Positions 1 to 9,354 of a DNA stretch of 15,662 bases are shown here, piece after piece. The stretch's first letter is position 1, and every line of letters begins with the position of its first letter. Origin of the DNA: Brachionus koreanus. Taxonomy: Eukaryota > Rotifera > Eurotatoria > Ploima > Brachionidae. The DNA is taken from NCBI GenBank assembly GCA_016987375.1, contig PJRA01000005.1, positions 1,366,323-1,381,984 on the forward strand, given 5' to 3'. The position numbers and the translations under genes were made by a program. A model generated the notes under the pieces. That model saw nothing but the letters and a program-made list of their open reading frames with translations, had not been told where the DNA came from and made no database searches.

Positions 1-201
1 AAAGCACCACCAATCGAAGATTTTTGGAGAAATTTGAAAGCTAAAGTTTATAAGGGTAATTGGAAGGGTAAAAATCTTAAGTAACTCGAAAACAAAATTC
101 GCCTGCGCAACATCAATCCAAAGGTTGTACAAGACCATGCCAAGACTGTTTGCTCTAGGCTCGCTATCATGTGTCGTCATGGAACTCAATACCTTAACTG
201 A
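1..201 (+). pseudogene. Tc1/mariner-type transposase, C-terminal remnant
   Basis: Frame 1 reads without a break from base 1 to an amber-free TAA at 82-84, then continues in the same frame to TGA at 199-201. The start matches the end of the DDE domain of Tc1/mariner (IS630-superfamily) transposases: a Pro-Pro-Ile-Glu-Asp-Phe-Trp block, whose Glu (16-18) sits where the third catalytic acid of the family lies, then the usual Leu-Lys-x-x-Val-Tyr and Asn-Trp spacing. After the stop, a typical C-terminal helix pattern (Leu-Glu-Asn-Lys-Ile, Asn-Pro-Lys-Val-Val-Gln) runs on. The TAA lies where relatives usually have Gln, so it is probably a CAA-to-TAA change. The rest of the element is outside the window, and I could not find its terminal inverted repeat in the AT-rich DNA that follows. 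The family call is from recognition, not a search. Confidence 0.75.
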
Positions 202-1249
202 TATTATTTTTTCAAAATAGAAAGGTTCAGTTATGATTTAAAAAAATCTAAAATTTTTGTTTAATAAAAAAATTTTTAAAAATTTTTTAAGAATTAATTT
301 TGTGCCATTTTTTATTCTACACCCTTTAATGAAATAAAAATATTTTTCTTTCCGAACATAAGCTTTAAAATGTACGTTTGATCCTAAAATTTAATTTTAT
401 TTATTTATTTAAAGTATAGTTCGGCAAAGACTTGGAATCTTAGTCCTTTCTTTCAGCCACATGAAAAATATTTTTAAAACAAAACTTAATTTGAACCAAA
501 ATGTTAAAATTTGATTAAAGTTAAATTTTAAATTATACAGTGAATTTGTTAAAAAAGAAGGAAAAAAGCCTCGAATAAAAAAAATTAAATGATCATGGTC
601 AAAATTTATTTTTTTTAAGATGTTTCCTTTTAAAAATTTGATTCTGCAATAAATTTTCTACTCAGAAAATATTCAAAAAATATTTTAGCATGATCATTTC
701 TATTCGATCATAAACTTCAATTTAGCAGAATATCTTTGATTTATTAATTTTGAATTTGCAAAAAATAAAACATAAACAAAAAAAACTATTTTTAATTTTG
801 CTAAAGAGAGAATTGAAACATAAAATTTGAAATAATTTCTATTTTCAGTTACTAAAACATATACTATCTTTTATTTTTTTAAAACAGTGACTAAAACATT
901 AATAATTTTTTTGAGTTAAGAATATAATTTTTTATATTTAATTGTTTAGAATTGTCGAATGAGGAAAAAAATCGATTGGATTTATTAAAAACAAAAAATT
1001 TAGTAGTAAATCTAGTTCTAAAAAAGAATAGCTGGTCCCTGGTATGAGAAAGACTGACTTGAACCCTTTTTTAAACAAATTTTAATATGTTTTTGTAACT
1101 CTTTTGTAAAATTTTAAAAATATTGTAATTTTTTTTTATGTTTTATTCACTGGAATTAAAAATTAATTTATGTTTTTATTCACAGATTTTGAAAATAAAA
1201 TTTTCTTTATGTGAAGTTCTCTTTTTATATCTTTTATTAACATTTTTTA
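202..1249. other. AT-rich non-coding spacer
   Basis: About 1 kb of strongly AT-rich DNA with long A and T runs and stops in all frames. The only recognisable content is the repeat tail at 397-461 and a small GC-richer island at about 1028-1066 that I could not assign. No gene, RNA or promoter is supported. Confidence 0.6.
397..461 (-). repeat. Dispersed repeat, 3' tail-like, copy A
   Basis: Read on the minus strand this is a short unique block (GGCTGAAAGAAAGGACTAAG), a variable middle, then ACTATACTTTAAATAAATAA. The two ends recur in the same order and strand at 14823-14905, with about 20 of 22 bases matching at each end and a length difference between them. Ending in TAAA repeats is what the 3' end of a LINE or SINE looks like, so both are read as tails of one retroposon family inserted in the minus orientation. 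No coding sequence is attached to this copy. Confidence 0.45.
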
Positions 1250-1303
1250 TGTTTTATTCAACTTCATCCTGAATTTGCCGGTACTAAATTAACAATGAAG
1301 CAG
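1250..1303 (+). other. Candidate 5' leader exon
   Basis: Within AT-rich DNA a less biased stretch ends in ATG AAG CAG at 1295-1303, followed immediately by GTAACT, a near-consensus donor. The ATG has A at -3 (TTAACAATGA). A donor after CAG is phase 0, and the next good acceptor that opens a long frame is TTATTATTCAG at 4790-4800, also phase 0, so this exon could place Met-Lys-Gln ahead of the PHACTR frame across a 3.5 kb intron. The left boundary is arbitrary and the link is inference from splice signals only. Confidence 0.22.
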
Positions 1304-4300
1304 GTAACTTTATTCAAAAAATCGTTTAAAAAAAATAAAAGAAATAAAAATAAGTGATTATGATTTTTAAACAATTATCAAAATTGATTTTGAAATTTTA
1401 TTTTCTTTATTGAATAAGCAACAATTCATTTTTAGGCCATTATTTTTAATTTGATGCTTTTATGCAAAACTACTCATTTATCATTTTTCAAACAAAGCTT
1501 CTTTTCAGGTGTGAACAGAAAAATTAATGAGAATGAAAGCTGAAAAATTCAACATTTTAAATCATCTCAAAATTTTAATCCAATATTGCTGTCTTGATTT
1601 ATTTAATTATAATTTTTTCTTTATTTCTCCAAATGTAATTTTATCAAAATAAAAGTTTATTTTATTTTTAGTTAATTTGCGAATGCATTTTTTAAAAAAA
1701 ATTTCGGCTTTCAAAATCAACTGAGCTGAAAAAAAGTGAAAATTAAAAATTTTAATCAAAATATTGCTTTAGAACGTCATAAAATTAAAATTTACCTTAC
1801 AAAACAATAAACACCTTTTAATATAAATGAATAATTCGAATTGAATTTTAAATTAACTATATCCGAATTTTTTTTATTTTATTTAAAAAAAATAGCTTTT
1901 AGTTTCCTGAGTATTTTTTTCATTTTCCTTTGAAATAAAATTATGAAATTTGAATTTTAATCAGTTTTTTTTTTTTTTCAAATTCTGTTGTTATAAATAA
2001 TTAGCTCATAATTAATTTATTTCTTTATAATTTATCTCTAGCTATTGAAAAAAAAAGCATCATAAAAAATTTCCATGATTAATTTTTAGAACATCAAGAT
2101 TGCTTAAAGAATACAATGTAGGAGTCGTTTGTTAATTTTAATAAGCCAAGATAGTAAAAGGCTGTGAGAGACGGCGATGTTGTTGATATTTTCAATTATC
2201 TTTCTTTAACTTCATGCTTCTACTTTTAATTTAAAAAATCTAACAAAGCTTTTTTAAGATTTAACTCTAATTTTTCCGAATTAAATGCTTTTGGAAAAAG
2301 ACTCGAGTTTTGTGTTTTAGCGACAGAATTAAACATTTTTAAACACTTAAGTTTGAATTTAATTTTTAATTTAAACAAGCCTTGGATTTCACAGTTAATG
2401 TTCTATGAAAAAATGATTGTTTTTAAGACAATTTTTTCCTATTTAATATTAATATTTCCTTTTTTGTCAAAAGCTCTTGCTTCTCTATCCAGATATTTCG
2501 ACTTCAAATGACAAATATTAAAGCTATTTGAAGATTAAATTTTTTGCATAAAATTTTTGTACAAGCCTTCAAAAAAATACTTTAATTTTGTATAACAATC
2601 AAGTCAAGCAAATATTAAAATATTTTTTGCTGCATATTTGCTTTACATTGAGTATTTGAGGTATTTCCTTCTTCAGCTAAACGAGCTACAAATCTAAGGC
2701 TTAAAATTAATAAGTATAAATTTGATGGATCACTTTTCACATTAAGCTTTCATAAAATTTTATAACCTTTTTTGATGTATTAAATATCAACGTGTGTACA
2801 AAGTATGATAAGCAACTTTATCATTAATCCTATTGCGTAATAGACTTTATTTTGTTTTATTTAACCATGGAATCGTATTTTTTTCAAACTTTAAAGACAT
2901 TAGCTATTTTTCAGTTTATTTTTAATCCAATTTGAACAAAAAGATCAGTTATGTTAATTTAGAATCTAGAAGAATAAGCAAACTTTTCTTTCAAAGCCTG
3001 AAGAAAGTTAAATATTATTTTATTAAAGTAATTTTAATCGAAAGCTAACCCATAATTCGTGAGCACAGTTCTCATTTTTTATTTAAATAGCTAGAGATTT
3101 AATGCGTGAATTGATCTTCTAGTTTGTTTAATTTTACCTTCAGTGAAAAAAATAACTTTTTGAATTTTACTAATATTTGATTATTCTGCTCGAAATTAAA
3201 AACAAAGAAAAAATTTCAAGTTTTGACTTGGTTTTATCGAGTTTTCATATCTTAGTTAGATTAATGATTTATGGAAGAGAGATGACTAAATGAATGGTGG
3301 CTTAGTGGAGTAAAAATGCATGAATTTAATTGTCATCCCAGCGATAAATACTGAGCGAATTTAAATTAAAAATTTATTCAAGAATTAATTAACCTATTGG
3401 AGACAATTTAAAATTCTTTTAGAAACTAGGCTAAAGATAATGAATATCTGACATTCTGAAATTATTTTATCCGTTTTCTAGATGCTATTAAGTAAAATTC
3501 AAGATACATTTTTTATTCATCCTTCTATGGTAGTCCATAGATAAGCAAAAAAATGAATTAAAATAGCAGAAAAGCGAAAATTTATTTATTCATAATATTT
3601 AAATATACAAAATTAATCGGTAAGTTGGAAATATGCTTATTTTTTTTTTGTTTACGAGCACAAATTTAGGCAAAATTAAATTTTCAAAAAGTCCAGCCAT
3701 ATTAAAAAAATTTTGAAAATTTTTTTTGTTTTTTTTTTTTTGTTGGCAGAAATTCAAACAAAATCTATTTAAAATTAAAATAAAAAAAAATTCATAATTT
3801 TAATTAAACTGATTAAATTTTAGGCATGTGAGAAAAAATAATTTTTTTTATCTTAGATTTTAGAGTAGATTTTAGTTGATTACCAAATGAAACAAAAGTG
3901 GTAGTTTTAAAATTTGAAACAAAGTAAGAAGGAGATTAATTTATGTGTTTGATTGTTCATAAAAATCGAGCATAAATCAAATAAAGGAAACTTTTTCAAA
4001 TGGCAAACTTTACCTAAACCATTTTCAATTCGGAAAATTAAATATTTAAAATAAAATCTTGTTAATATTTGCTTTAAATTATGTTGCTAATAAATAAAAA
4101 AGCTACTGTTAAGACTTGTTTTATTGGCGCGAAAGGCCCGGCTCAAAAGTCAAATGCTCAGTCATTATTTTAAAATTGTTTCAAAAACTAAAAATTATGA
4201 ATTTTGTATATTTTGATTCAAAATTATTAAAATTTTTTATCGCTTTTCAAGTCCTAATTAGAATTTTGACTTCAAGAGCTCAATACTAGCGAAATGCACG

Positions 4301-4800
4301 TCGTTATTGTTCTCTTGTTTTAAGAATTTTAAAATTATGCAAATAATTATTAAGAGAATTAGTCGACTCGAGGATTAAGAATAAAAATTAAAGATCATGT
4401 TTATCTATTTTTGTTTCTATCTTAATGGTTCGAACCGTTGGTTTATGGTGCTCGTCTAAATGTTAAATCTAGTGACTTTTACTCTCTTTGCCGATTAAAA
4501 GTCAAATAATATTTTGTCCAAAATTTAATCAAATACAGAAATTTAATATTAATCATGATGTTTATTGATTTAGCCAAAAACTAGTCTATTTTTTAGAATT
4601 ATGCGACTTGATTTCCATTTTTTTTACTTAATCAGTGATAGCATATTTTTTTCTTATCTACTTTAATAATGGAATTTTTTCAATAAATTTAGCTTTTAAA
4701 ATTTTTTAGACTTTAGGTTTTGGATAAATAAAAGTCAGAGAAGAATTATATGAATCATTCATGGCCAGACGAGAATTAGTCTAAGCGCAATATTATTCAG
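1304..4800. other. AT-rich non-coding tract upstream of PHACTR
   Basis: Roughly 3.5 kb, mostly poly-A and poly-T patches with stops in every frame. Less biased islands lie at about 2095-2190, 3270-3360, 4120-4180 and 4426-4509. The third contains an ATG-started 30-codon frame (4081-4173), and the fourth a 27-codon open stretch beginning at the palindrome GGTTCGAACC. They may be transposon relics or untranslated exons; none can be assigned. The tract ends in the acceptor CAATATTATTCAG directly before the ATG at 4801. I see no convincing core promoter. Confidence 0.5.
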
Positions 4801-5052
4801 ATGGTTATGGAAACAGATACAGTCAGTAGTACATACGAGACAAAGACGGCCAAAAATTATTCGTTGGACGAATTGACCAAGAATTTCGTAAACTCGGCCA
4901 GTCTGCTAATTCAGACGGACGGTTCGCCCAAAAATGATTTAAACTCAAACGAAATTAAATCTTACGAAAATCCGCTCGTGTTGGAAAAAAGTGAAAAGTT
5001 TATCCAAATTGAGACTGCTTTTTCAGAACAACAAAATCAAAATTGTGGCGCC
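4801..5052 (+). CDS. PHACTR: PHACTR homologue, coding exon 1 (N-terminus)
   Basis: This exon gives the first 84 residues of the assembled 861-residue protein. The frame opens at ATG 4801, with a second ATG at 4807. A TAG at 4777-4779 blocks extension upstream in the same frame, and the exon abuts TATTATTCAG, so a leader (cis- or trans-spliced) probably joins here. The exon ends ...Asn-Cys-Gly-Ala at a consensus donor, GCC/GTAAGT (5053-5058), in phase 0, matching the acceptor at 8174. The frame stays open 33 bases past the donor, but that part is intron-like. Composition is far less AT-biased than the flanks. The residues are polar and Ser/Thr/Asn-rich with a short Leu-Asp-Glu-Leu segment, consistent with a disordered N-terminus. 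No domain is visible here; membership in the PHACTR gene rests on strand, phase and order, so a separate gene or a missing small exon cannot be excluded. Confidence 0.6.
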
Positions 5053-5654
5053 GTAAGTTTAGATTTAAAGAAATGCAAAACCTGAATTTTTTTTTTTTTT
5101 GATTGCTTTTTTTATTCTCAAAAATTTTTTAAAAATACTTAGAAAAATAAGAAAATTGAAGAGAAAAAAAAATGCTTTTTTCGAAAAAACCTGTTATTTT
5201 ATTATTTTTATTTTAGTTTAAATTAAAATTATAAATTTAGATGAGGCAATTTTAAGTCAGTGATACATAATTTTTTTAATTTTCAGATGAAAATTTTTTT
5301 TTTTTAATTTGGTCTTTTTTTTTTTTCTAAATTTTATTTCTGATCAGCCAAAAAAAATTTTCCTATCCACTTTTTTATGACTGATCTATGAAAAAAATAG
5401 AAATTTGGTCAGGTTTTAGATGAATTTTATTAATTTTAAATTTAAAAAACAAATACTTTCTTATCTTTAAACTAGTAAATATTTTTAAAGTTGTCCAAAA
5501 GACAAAAATCAATATTGACTTTGACTATAATAATTTTTTTTTCTAAAGTTAAAGTCACATTCGATCACTAATTATATTAATCGATTTAAAACATGTTAAA
5601 GGTCTTAAATATATGCCAAACTAAGCTTTATTTCAATTTTTATTCATATTAAAA

Positions 5655-5894
5655 TCATTTAAACCAACTTCTAAGTTGATTTTGACATTTAAAAATCTCA
5701 AAGTCAATTTTTGAATTTTGGCCATCACTGACTTTATTCAATCTTACATCAACACCCAAAATACAACTTTGGAGCAGACAACAATCTTGTTTATTTTCAT
5801 AATTTTTGAGCTTAAATAAGTTAGCTTTAGATTTTTGATGCGAAATTTCAAACAGAAGCTGAACAAACTTAGAGATTAATATTTCATTTATTTT
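5655..5894 (-). other. Open coding-like stretch, unassigned
   Basis: On the minus strand 79 codons are open between a TAA at 5895-5897 and a TGA at 5655-5657. There is no ATG. The last 43 codons (5787 down to 5658) look most protein-like, with Cys-Cys, Gly-Val-Asp-Val, Asp-Gly-Gln and Arg-Ser-Trp-Phe, and local GC well above the intron average. In DNA this AT-rich an open run of this length is expected by chance about once per window, so the support is the composition alone. If real, it is most likely a decayed transposable element or an exon of a nested gene. I do not recognise the protein. Confidence 0.2.
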
Positions 5895-6327
5895 TTACTT
5901 TAATTTTTTAAATTTTGCCAATTATCAAAAAGGAGATAAGAAAATTAGAAAAGGAAATAACATGTAATGTGTTTAAATACCCGTTTTTAAAAGGAGTATT
6001 CAATTTTTAATCTTAGGAAGATTTTAAATTTAACGTTTAGACTCTATTTAGACTTTCTTTTTATTAAAAAATAAAAATTAAATTAAATAAATATGCATTA
6101 TTGCATTGCAAACGCCTATTAATATCAAGAACACAATTTTTAAATAAGATACCACAAACTTTAATTTTTAAACTACTATTTTATTAAAAGAGCGACAAAT
6201 TTGAAGAAAAAAATATAGATTTTTTTTTAAATCCACCACTAATTTATTACAAAAAGCACAAATATTAAGAAAACTATTAATATTAATTTAATTTTTTTAA
6301 TTATAAAAATTTATTTAAAAAAAAAAT

Positions 6328-6483
6328 TTATTTGGACCAGCTTAATATCTTCGCTTTAACATTTTCCTTCGAAATTTTTCGAACTTTAGATCTTAAGTAA
6401 GTCTCTTGAATCCATTCTTTTAAAGACTCACAATTTTGCCAAAAATCAAAAGTTTTACCTTTTTGTTCTTTAGCAGTACAGGT
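6328..6483 (-). other. Coding-like fragment, possible transposon relic
   Basis: A minus-strand frame of 51 codons runs from just after a TGA (6484-6486) to TAA at 6328-6330. It reads like protein: Lys-Thr-Phe-Asp-Phe-Trp, then Ser-Leu-Lys-Glu-Trp-Ile-Gln-Glu-Thr-Tyr, ending Leu-Ser-Trp-Ser-Lys. Just upstream, in another minus frame (about 6540 down to 6460), a second protein-like run contains Glu-Asn-Asp-Cys-Ile-Asn-Asp and Val-Lys-Cys-Thr-Glu-Pro, so the two could be one frame broken by a frameshift near 6460-6480. It lies on the opposite strand inside PHACTR intron 1. I could not name the family. A broken mobile-element ORF is the likeliest reading. Confidence 0.28.
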
Positions 6484-7705
6484 TCAGTACATTTCACTTT
6501 GTCATTAATGCAATCATTTTCTAAAATACTCGCTCTTGACATCTTAATTGTTTAGCCATAAAATGAGAGTTTATTGTTTATTTATTTGCTTATGTATAAA
6601 TAAAAAATTGTGTTTATTTTTAGTTTTGTGGTCTTTGTAAAAAATATTTAGTTCTATTTAATTTAATAATCTAAAATTAAAATACAACATTAAAGAATTT
6701 AGTTTTCAAACTAAACTCGCTCACTGCAAATAATTCTAAAAGCTTTATTTTTAAAGCAAAGCAACATCTAAAAAATGCTTAATCTTACATTTTCTAATAA
6801 ATCAATCTAAGATACGTTCAAATTTACTATTAGACTGAAGAGACATTATGTTGAATCTGAATGACTGAATTTAAGAAGAGGAGATGACCATACTTGTGAG
6901 AAGGATGGATTCACAAAAATAGATTCTAAACAAAGTTGTGAAAAAAGTACAAACCAAGATAGTTAAAAATTTCAACGCTCTTCAATAGCCTTAAAATCTA
7001 AAGGCAATTTTACATTGGTATAGAACAAACTATACTGCAGTAACTAATTCTACTACTGCTATTTGAAATAAATTTTCTGTAAGCATAGACACTGATCTTC
7101 AATCAAGACTATTAGAGTCTTTATACTATTTTATTAATTTTTTTTCTTAAAAGTTAATCTTATTCAAAAATTCAATTTAAAAAAAATTAATTTTTTTAAA
7201 AGGAAGCAAAAGTTATAAAGACCTTATTTTTAAAAAGAAATATAGATACTTTTAGATAGACCAATTTTTCATGCTTTACTTTATATCATTATTAATCAAA
7301 GCATGTTTTCTCTGCTTTGGACATTTGATTTCAATAAATTTTAATAAGTTGTTGAGTTAAATAAAAATTCAAAAAAAAATATTTAAATTTTTTTTCTACC
7401 TTTTTAAGACCAATTTATGCGAAATGTAGGCTTTAAGCCAAAAAAAAAATATATTTAAAAAAGAAAATTCAAAGCTTTCTGAAACAAAAAAAGAGAGAAC
7501 CCGATGGGAAAATATAAACAAAAAAAAAAGAAACAAAACCAAATAATTCTTACTCATTTTACTTATTTTTTATGAATAATTATTTAAATTATCTTCTTTA
7601 TTTGGTATATGTAGTTTATTTTTAAATTATGGAAAATTAGACACAAAAAAAAACTCAACATTAGATTTTTATTTTTACTTTAATCTATTTTTTTTTCTTA
7701 CTTTT

Positions 7706-7760
7706 TTGTGACATCGCCTGAATTGGCGTTAATATGAATAAATAATAATAATAATAATAA
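7706..7760 (+). repeat. Retroposon-like 3' end with (AAT)n tail
   Basis: A short GC-richer block can form a stem, CGCC (7715-7718) and GGCG (7725-7728) around TGAATT. It is followed by TTAATATGAATAA and about seven AAT units to about 7760. A small hairpin just before a simple-sequence tail is the usual layout of a LINE or SINE 3' end, where the element's reverse transcriptase recognises its RNA. No reverse transcriptase or Pol III promoter was found upstream, so this would be a severely 5'-truncated copy. Confidence 0.45.
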
Positions 7761-7894
7761 AAAAGAAAATATACGTTGATAAAAAATTATTTTATTTTTT
7801 TATTTAAAAAAAAAATTTTCCGACTCGTAGGTACTGTAAAAAGGTATAGAAACAAGCTGAAGTTTATTGATAAAAATAAGTTATGCTGTTGTCA

Positions 7895-8004
7895 TTAACA
7901 CTAAAAATTCGGAGGAGTTTTAAGACCCCTATTTTAAAAATTGATAGAAATAAAAATATTATAAAATAGCTTTTTAAAATTAAAAACCTTGTTTTTAATT
8001 CTTG
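7895..8004 (+). repeat. TTAA-flanked MITE family, copy 1
   Basis: It begins with target-like TTAA (7895-7898) followed by CACTAAAAATTCGGAGGAG. It then aligns with copy 2 (9355 onward) through the shared blocks AGACCCCTATTTTAA / AAACCCGTCTTTTAA, GAAATAAAAATATTATAAAAT and CCTTGTTTTTAATTC, ending near 8004. Divergence is substantial and no inverted right end was found, so the copy is degraded or solo-ended. It lies about 170 bases before exon 2. Confidence 0.5.
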
Positions 8005-8174
8005 AAAAGTTCTAATTAATTTTCATAAAAACATTAAATTTGTTTACATATTAACCACTTTATATAAAACAATTGTTGTTCAAAAATTAAAAGAAAAAAA
8101 CTTTTTTTGAAGTGTTTTTGAACAAATAAATTTTTTTTTGTCCAAATTGAGAATAATCATTATGACTTTTTAAG

Positions 8175-8898
8175 AATAATGGACATATAAATGAAAATAG
8201 TACAAATACATCTCAAGGCGGTAATTCGAACAATAGCAATACAATAAGTAACGGTAGTGGAGGCCGATTTCTGGCAATACGCAATTGGCTCAAGCAAAAT
8301 CGATGGCGAAAAAAAGACAAAACAGTGTCACATTCCACTTCGCCTTTAGTAATTCAAGAAATTCAGACATCTAACCAGGATCAAGATCCACTTCAATCAA
8401 ACTCTTTAGACAAAAAAGCTATGAAAAAATATGCCAAAAATGGTAAGAACAACAAGTTCAAAAAGCTAAATAGTGACTATAGTCTTAATAACAATTCAAA
8501 CAAGACTGATAATGCAGCTAACCTAGCCGGTGTAAATACGAACTCATTAACTAGCTGTAACGCTAATGCCACTAACCCGCCTGTGACAAATCTTGCCGAC
8601 AATACTCCGCTTAAAAATTTAACAAATAACAGTAAAATAATTTTAGCTAGCTCGCCGAATAAAGCCAACGAAAGCTTGAATAACATGCTTACTAGTCCTG
8701 AATCCAAGACAAAAACATACACGCCTCTGACTAATGGAAGCTTTAGCCAGTTAACAGACTCTGGTCTAGATAAAACTGATAGTAAAAATAATAACAATTT
8801 TAATGATAAAAATACAGCTTTAATTTATGTTAATTCTGTACACAATTCACAGCTAACTAACAGTGCTTCACCTTTAACAACAAATCCGAACTATCGAA
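8175..8898 (+). CDS. PHACTR: PHACTR homologue, coding exon 2
   Basis: The frame runs continuously from the AAG acceptor at 8174 through 241 codons plus one base, to donor CGA-A/GTAAGA at 8898/8899 (phase 1). It encodes residues 85-325 and the first base of Arg326. The exon is Asn-, Ser- and Thr-rich and low in complexity, as expected for a disordered linker. The notable part is residues 113-133 (8259-8321): a Gly-Gly-Arg-Phe-Leu start, then Asn-Trp-Leu-Lys and Arg-Trp-Arg-Lys-Lys. This resembles the basic Trp-Lys-Trp-Arg-Lys-Lys segment that precedes the N-terminal RPEL motif and acts as a nuclear-localisation element in vertebrate PHACTRs. The RPEL motif that should follow (Arg-Pro/Gln-x-x-x-Glu-Leu) is not there. 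Two further Lys-rich clusters follow near residues 160-180. No internal start is needed: the GTG at 8325 is just Val. Confidence 0.78.
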
Positions 8899-9052
8899 GT
8901 AAGAATATAATTAGATATTAAACCTAAATGATAAAAATTTATAAAAATTTTTTAATGATTGTCCTAAGATTGTTGAGAATTTTTTATAGTTTATTTTTCG
9001 CATCTTTAAACTCTAGAAAAAATATTTAGAAAAAAGTTATTAAGTTAGGTAA

Positions 9053-9211
9053 ATAAAAATTAATATATTATTTTATTTTTTCTTTGTGTTGACCAAAATT
9101 TCAATGTGCCAAAATAATGTCTCCAAATATACTGATAAAATTATTGTTGATGATTTTTTTGACTTGTTGTCTAACCAAAAATTCGGCTATAATTTTCATT
9201 ACAGTTTATAA
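9053..9211 (+). other. Open coding-like stretch in intron 2, unassigned
   Basis: From about 9053 to TAA at 9209-9211 one plus-strand frame is open for about 52 codons. From 9086 onward it reads as ordinary protein, with Met-Cys-Gln-Asn-Asn-Val-Ser, Ile-Ile-Val-Asp-Asp-Phe-Phe-Asp and Gln-Lys-Phe-Gly-Tyr. No clear acceptor borders it, so a cassette exon ending in a stop is unlikely. A transposon relic is a guess, and a chance frame in AT-rich DNA remains possible. No family recognised. Confidence 0.18.
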
Positions 9212-9354
9212 TGCAATGAAAATTTACTAAAATAAGTCGATTATTTAAATAAGTACTTTTTAAGTGTAATAACAAAATTTATCTAAATAATTATTTATGA
9301 TTCCTTAAGTTTAAAGTTTAAAAATAGTTATAATATACCAAATAAAATTAAACA

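Larger units (their letters stand above)
5053..8174 (+). other. PHACTR intron 1
   Basis: About 3.1 kb, donor GTAAGT at 5053, acceptor GACTTTTTAAG ending at 8174. The acceptor is AAG rather than CAG/TAG, but it keeps the reading frame from exon 1. A nearby TAG at 8198-8200 would not. Contents are AT-rich DNA, minus-strand coding-like fragments (5655-5894 and 6328-6483), a mixed region at 6840-7060 that reads openly on both strands, a retroposon-like 3' end at 7706-7760, and a TTAA-flanked repeat at 7895-8004. Confidence 0.55.

Noticed and set aside
1028..1066. Island with a GGTTCAAGTC match on the minus strand, suggesting a tRNA-derived element
   Set aside because: It matches a Pol III B box, but the sequence where an A box should lie is plain AT-rich DNA and no cloverleaf forms.
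3290..3355. tRNA-like GTGGCTTAGTGG followed by about 50 less biased bases
   Set aside because: No matching acceptor stem 3' strand and no B box, so a tRNA gene is not supported.
8477..8797. 106-codon open frame on the minus strand across exon 2
   Set aside because: Antisense shadow of a real exon: the Asn/Ser/Thr-rich plus-strand codons give Leu/Val-rich antisense codons without stops. No start context or independent signal.
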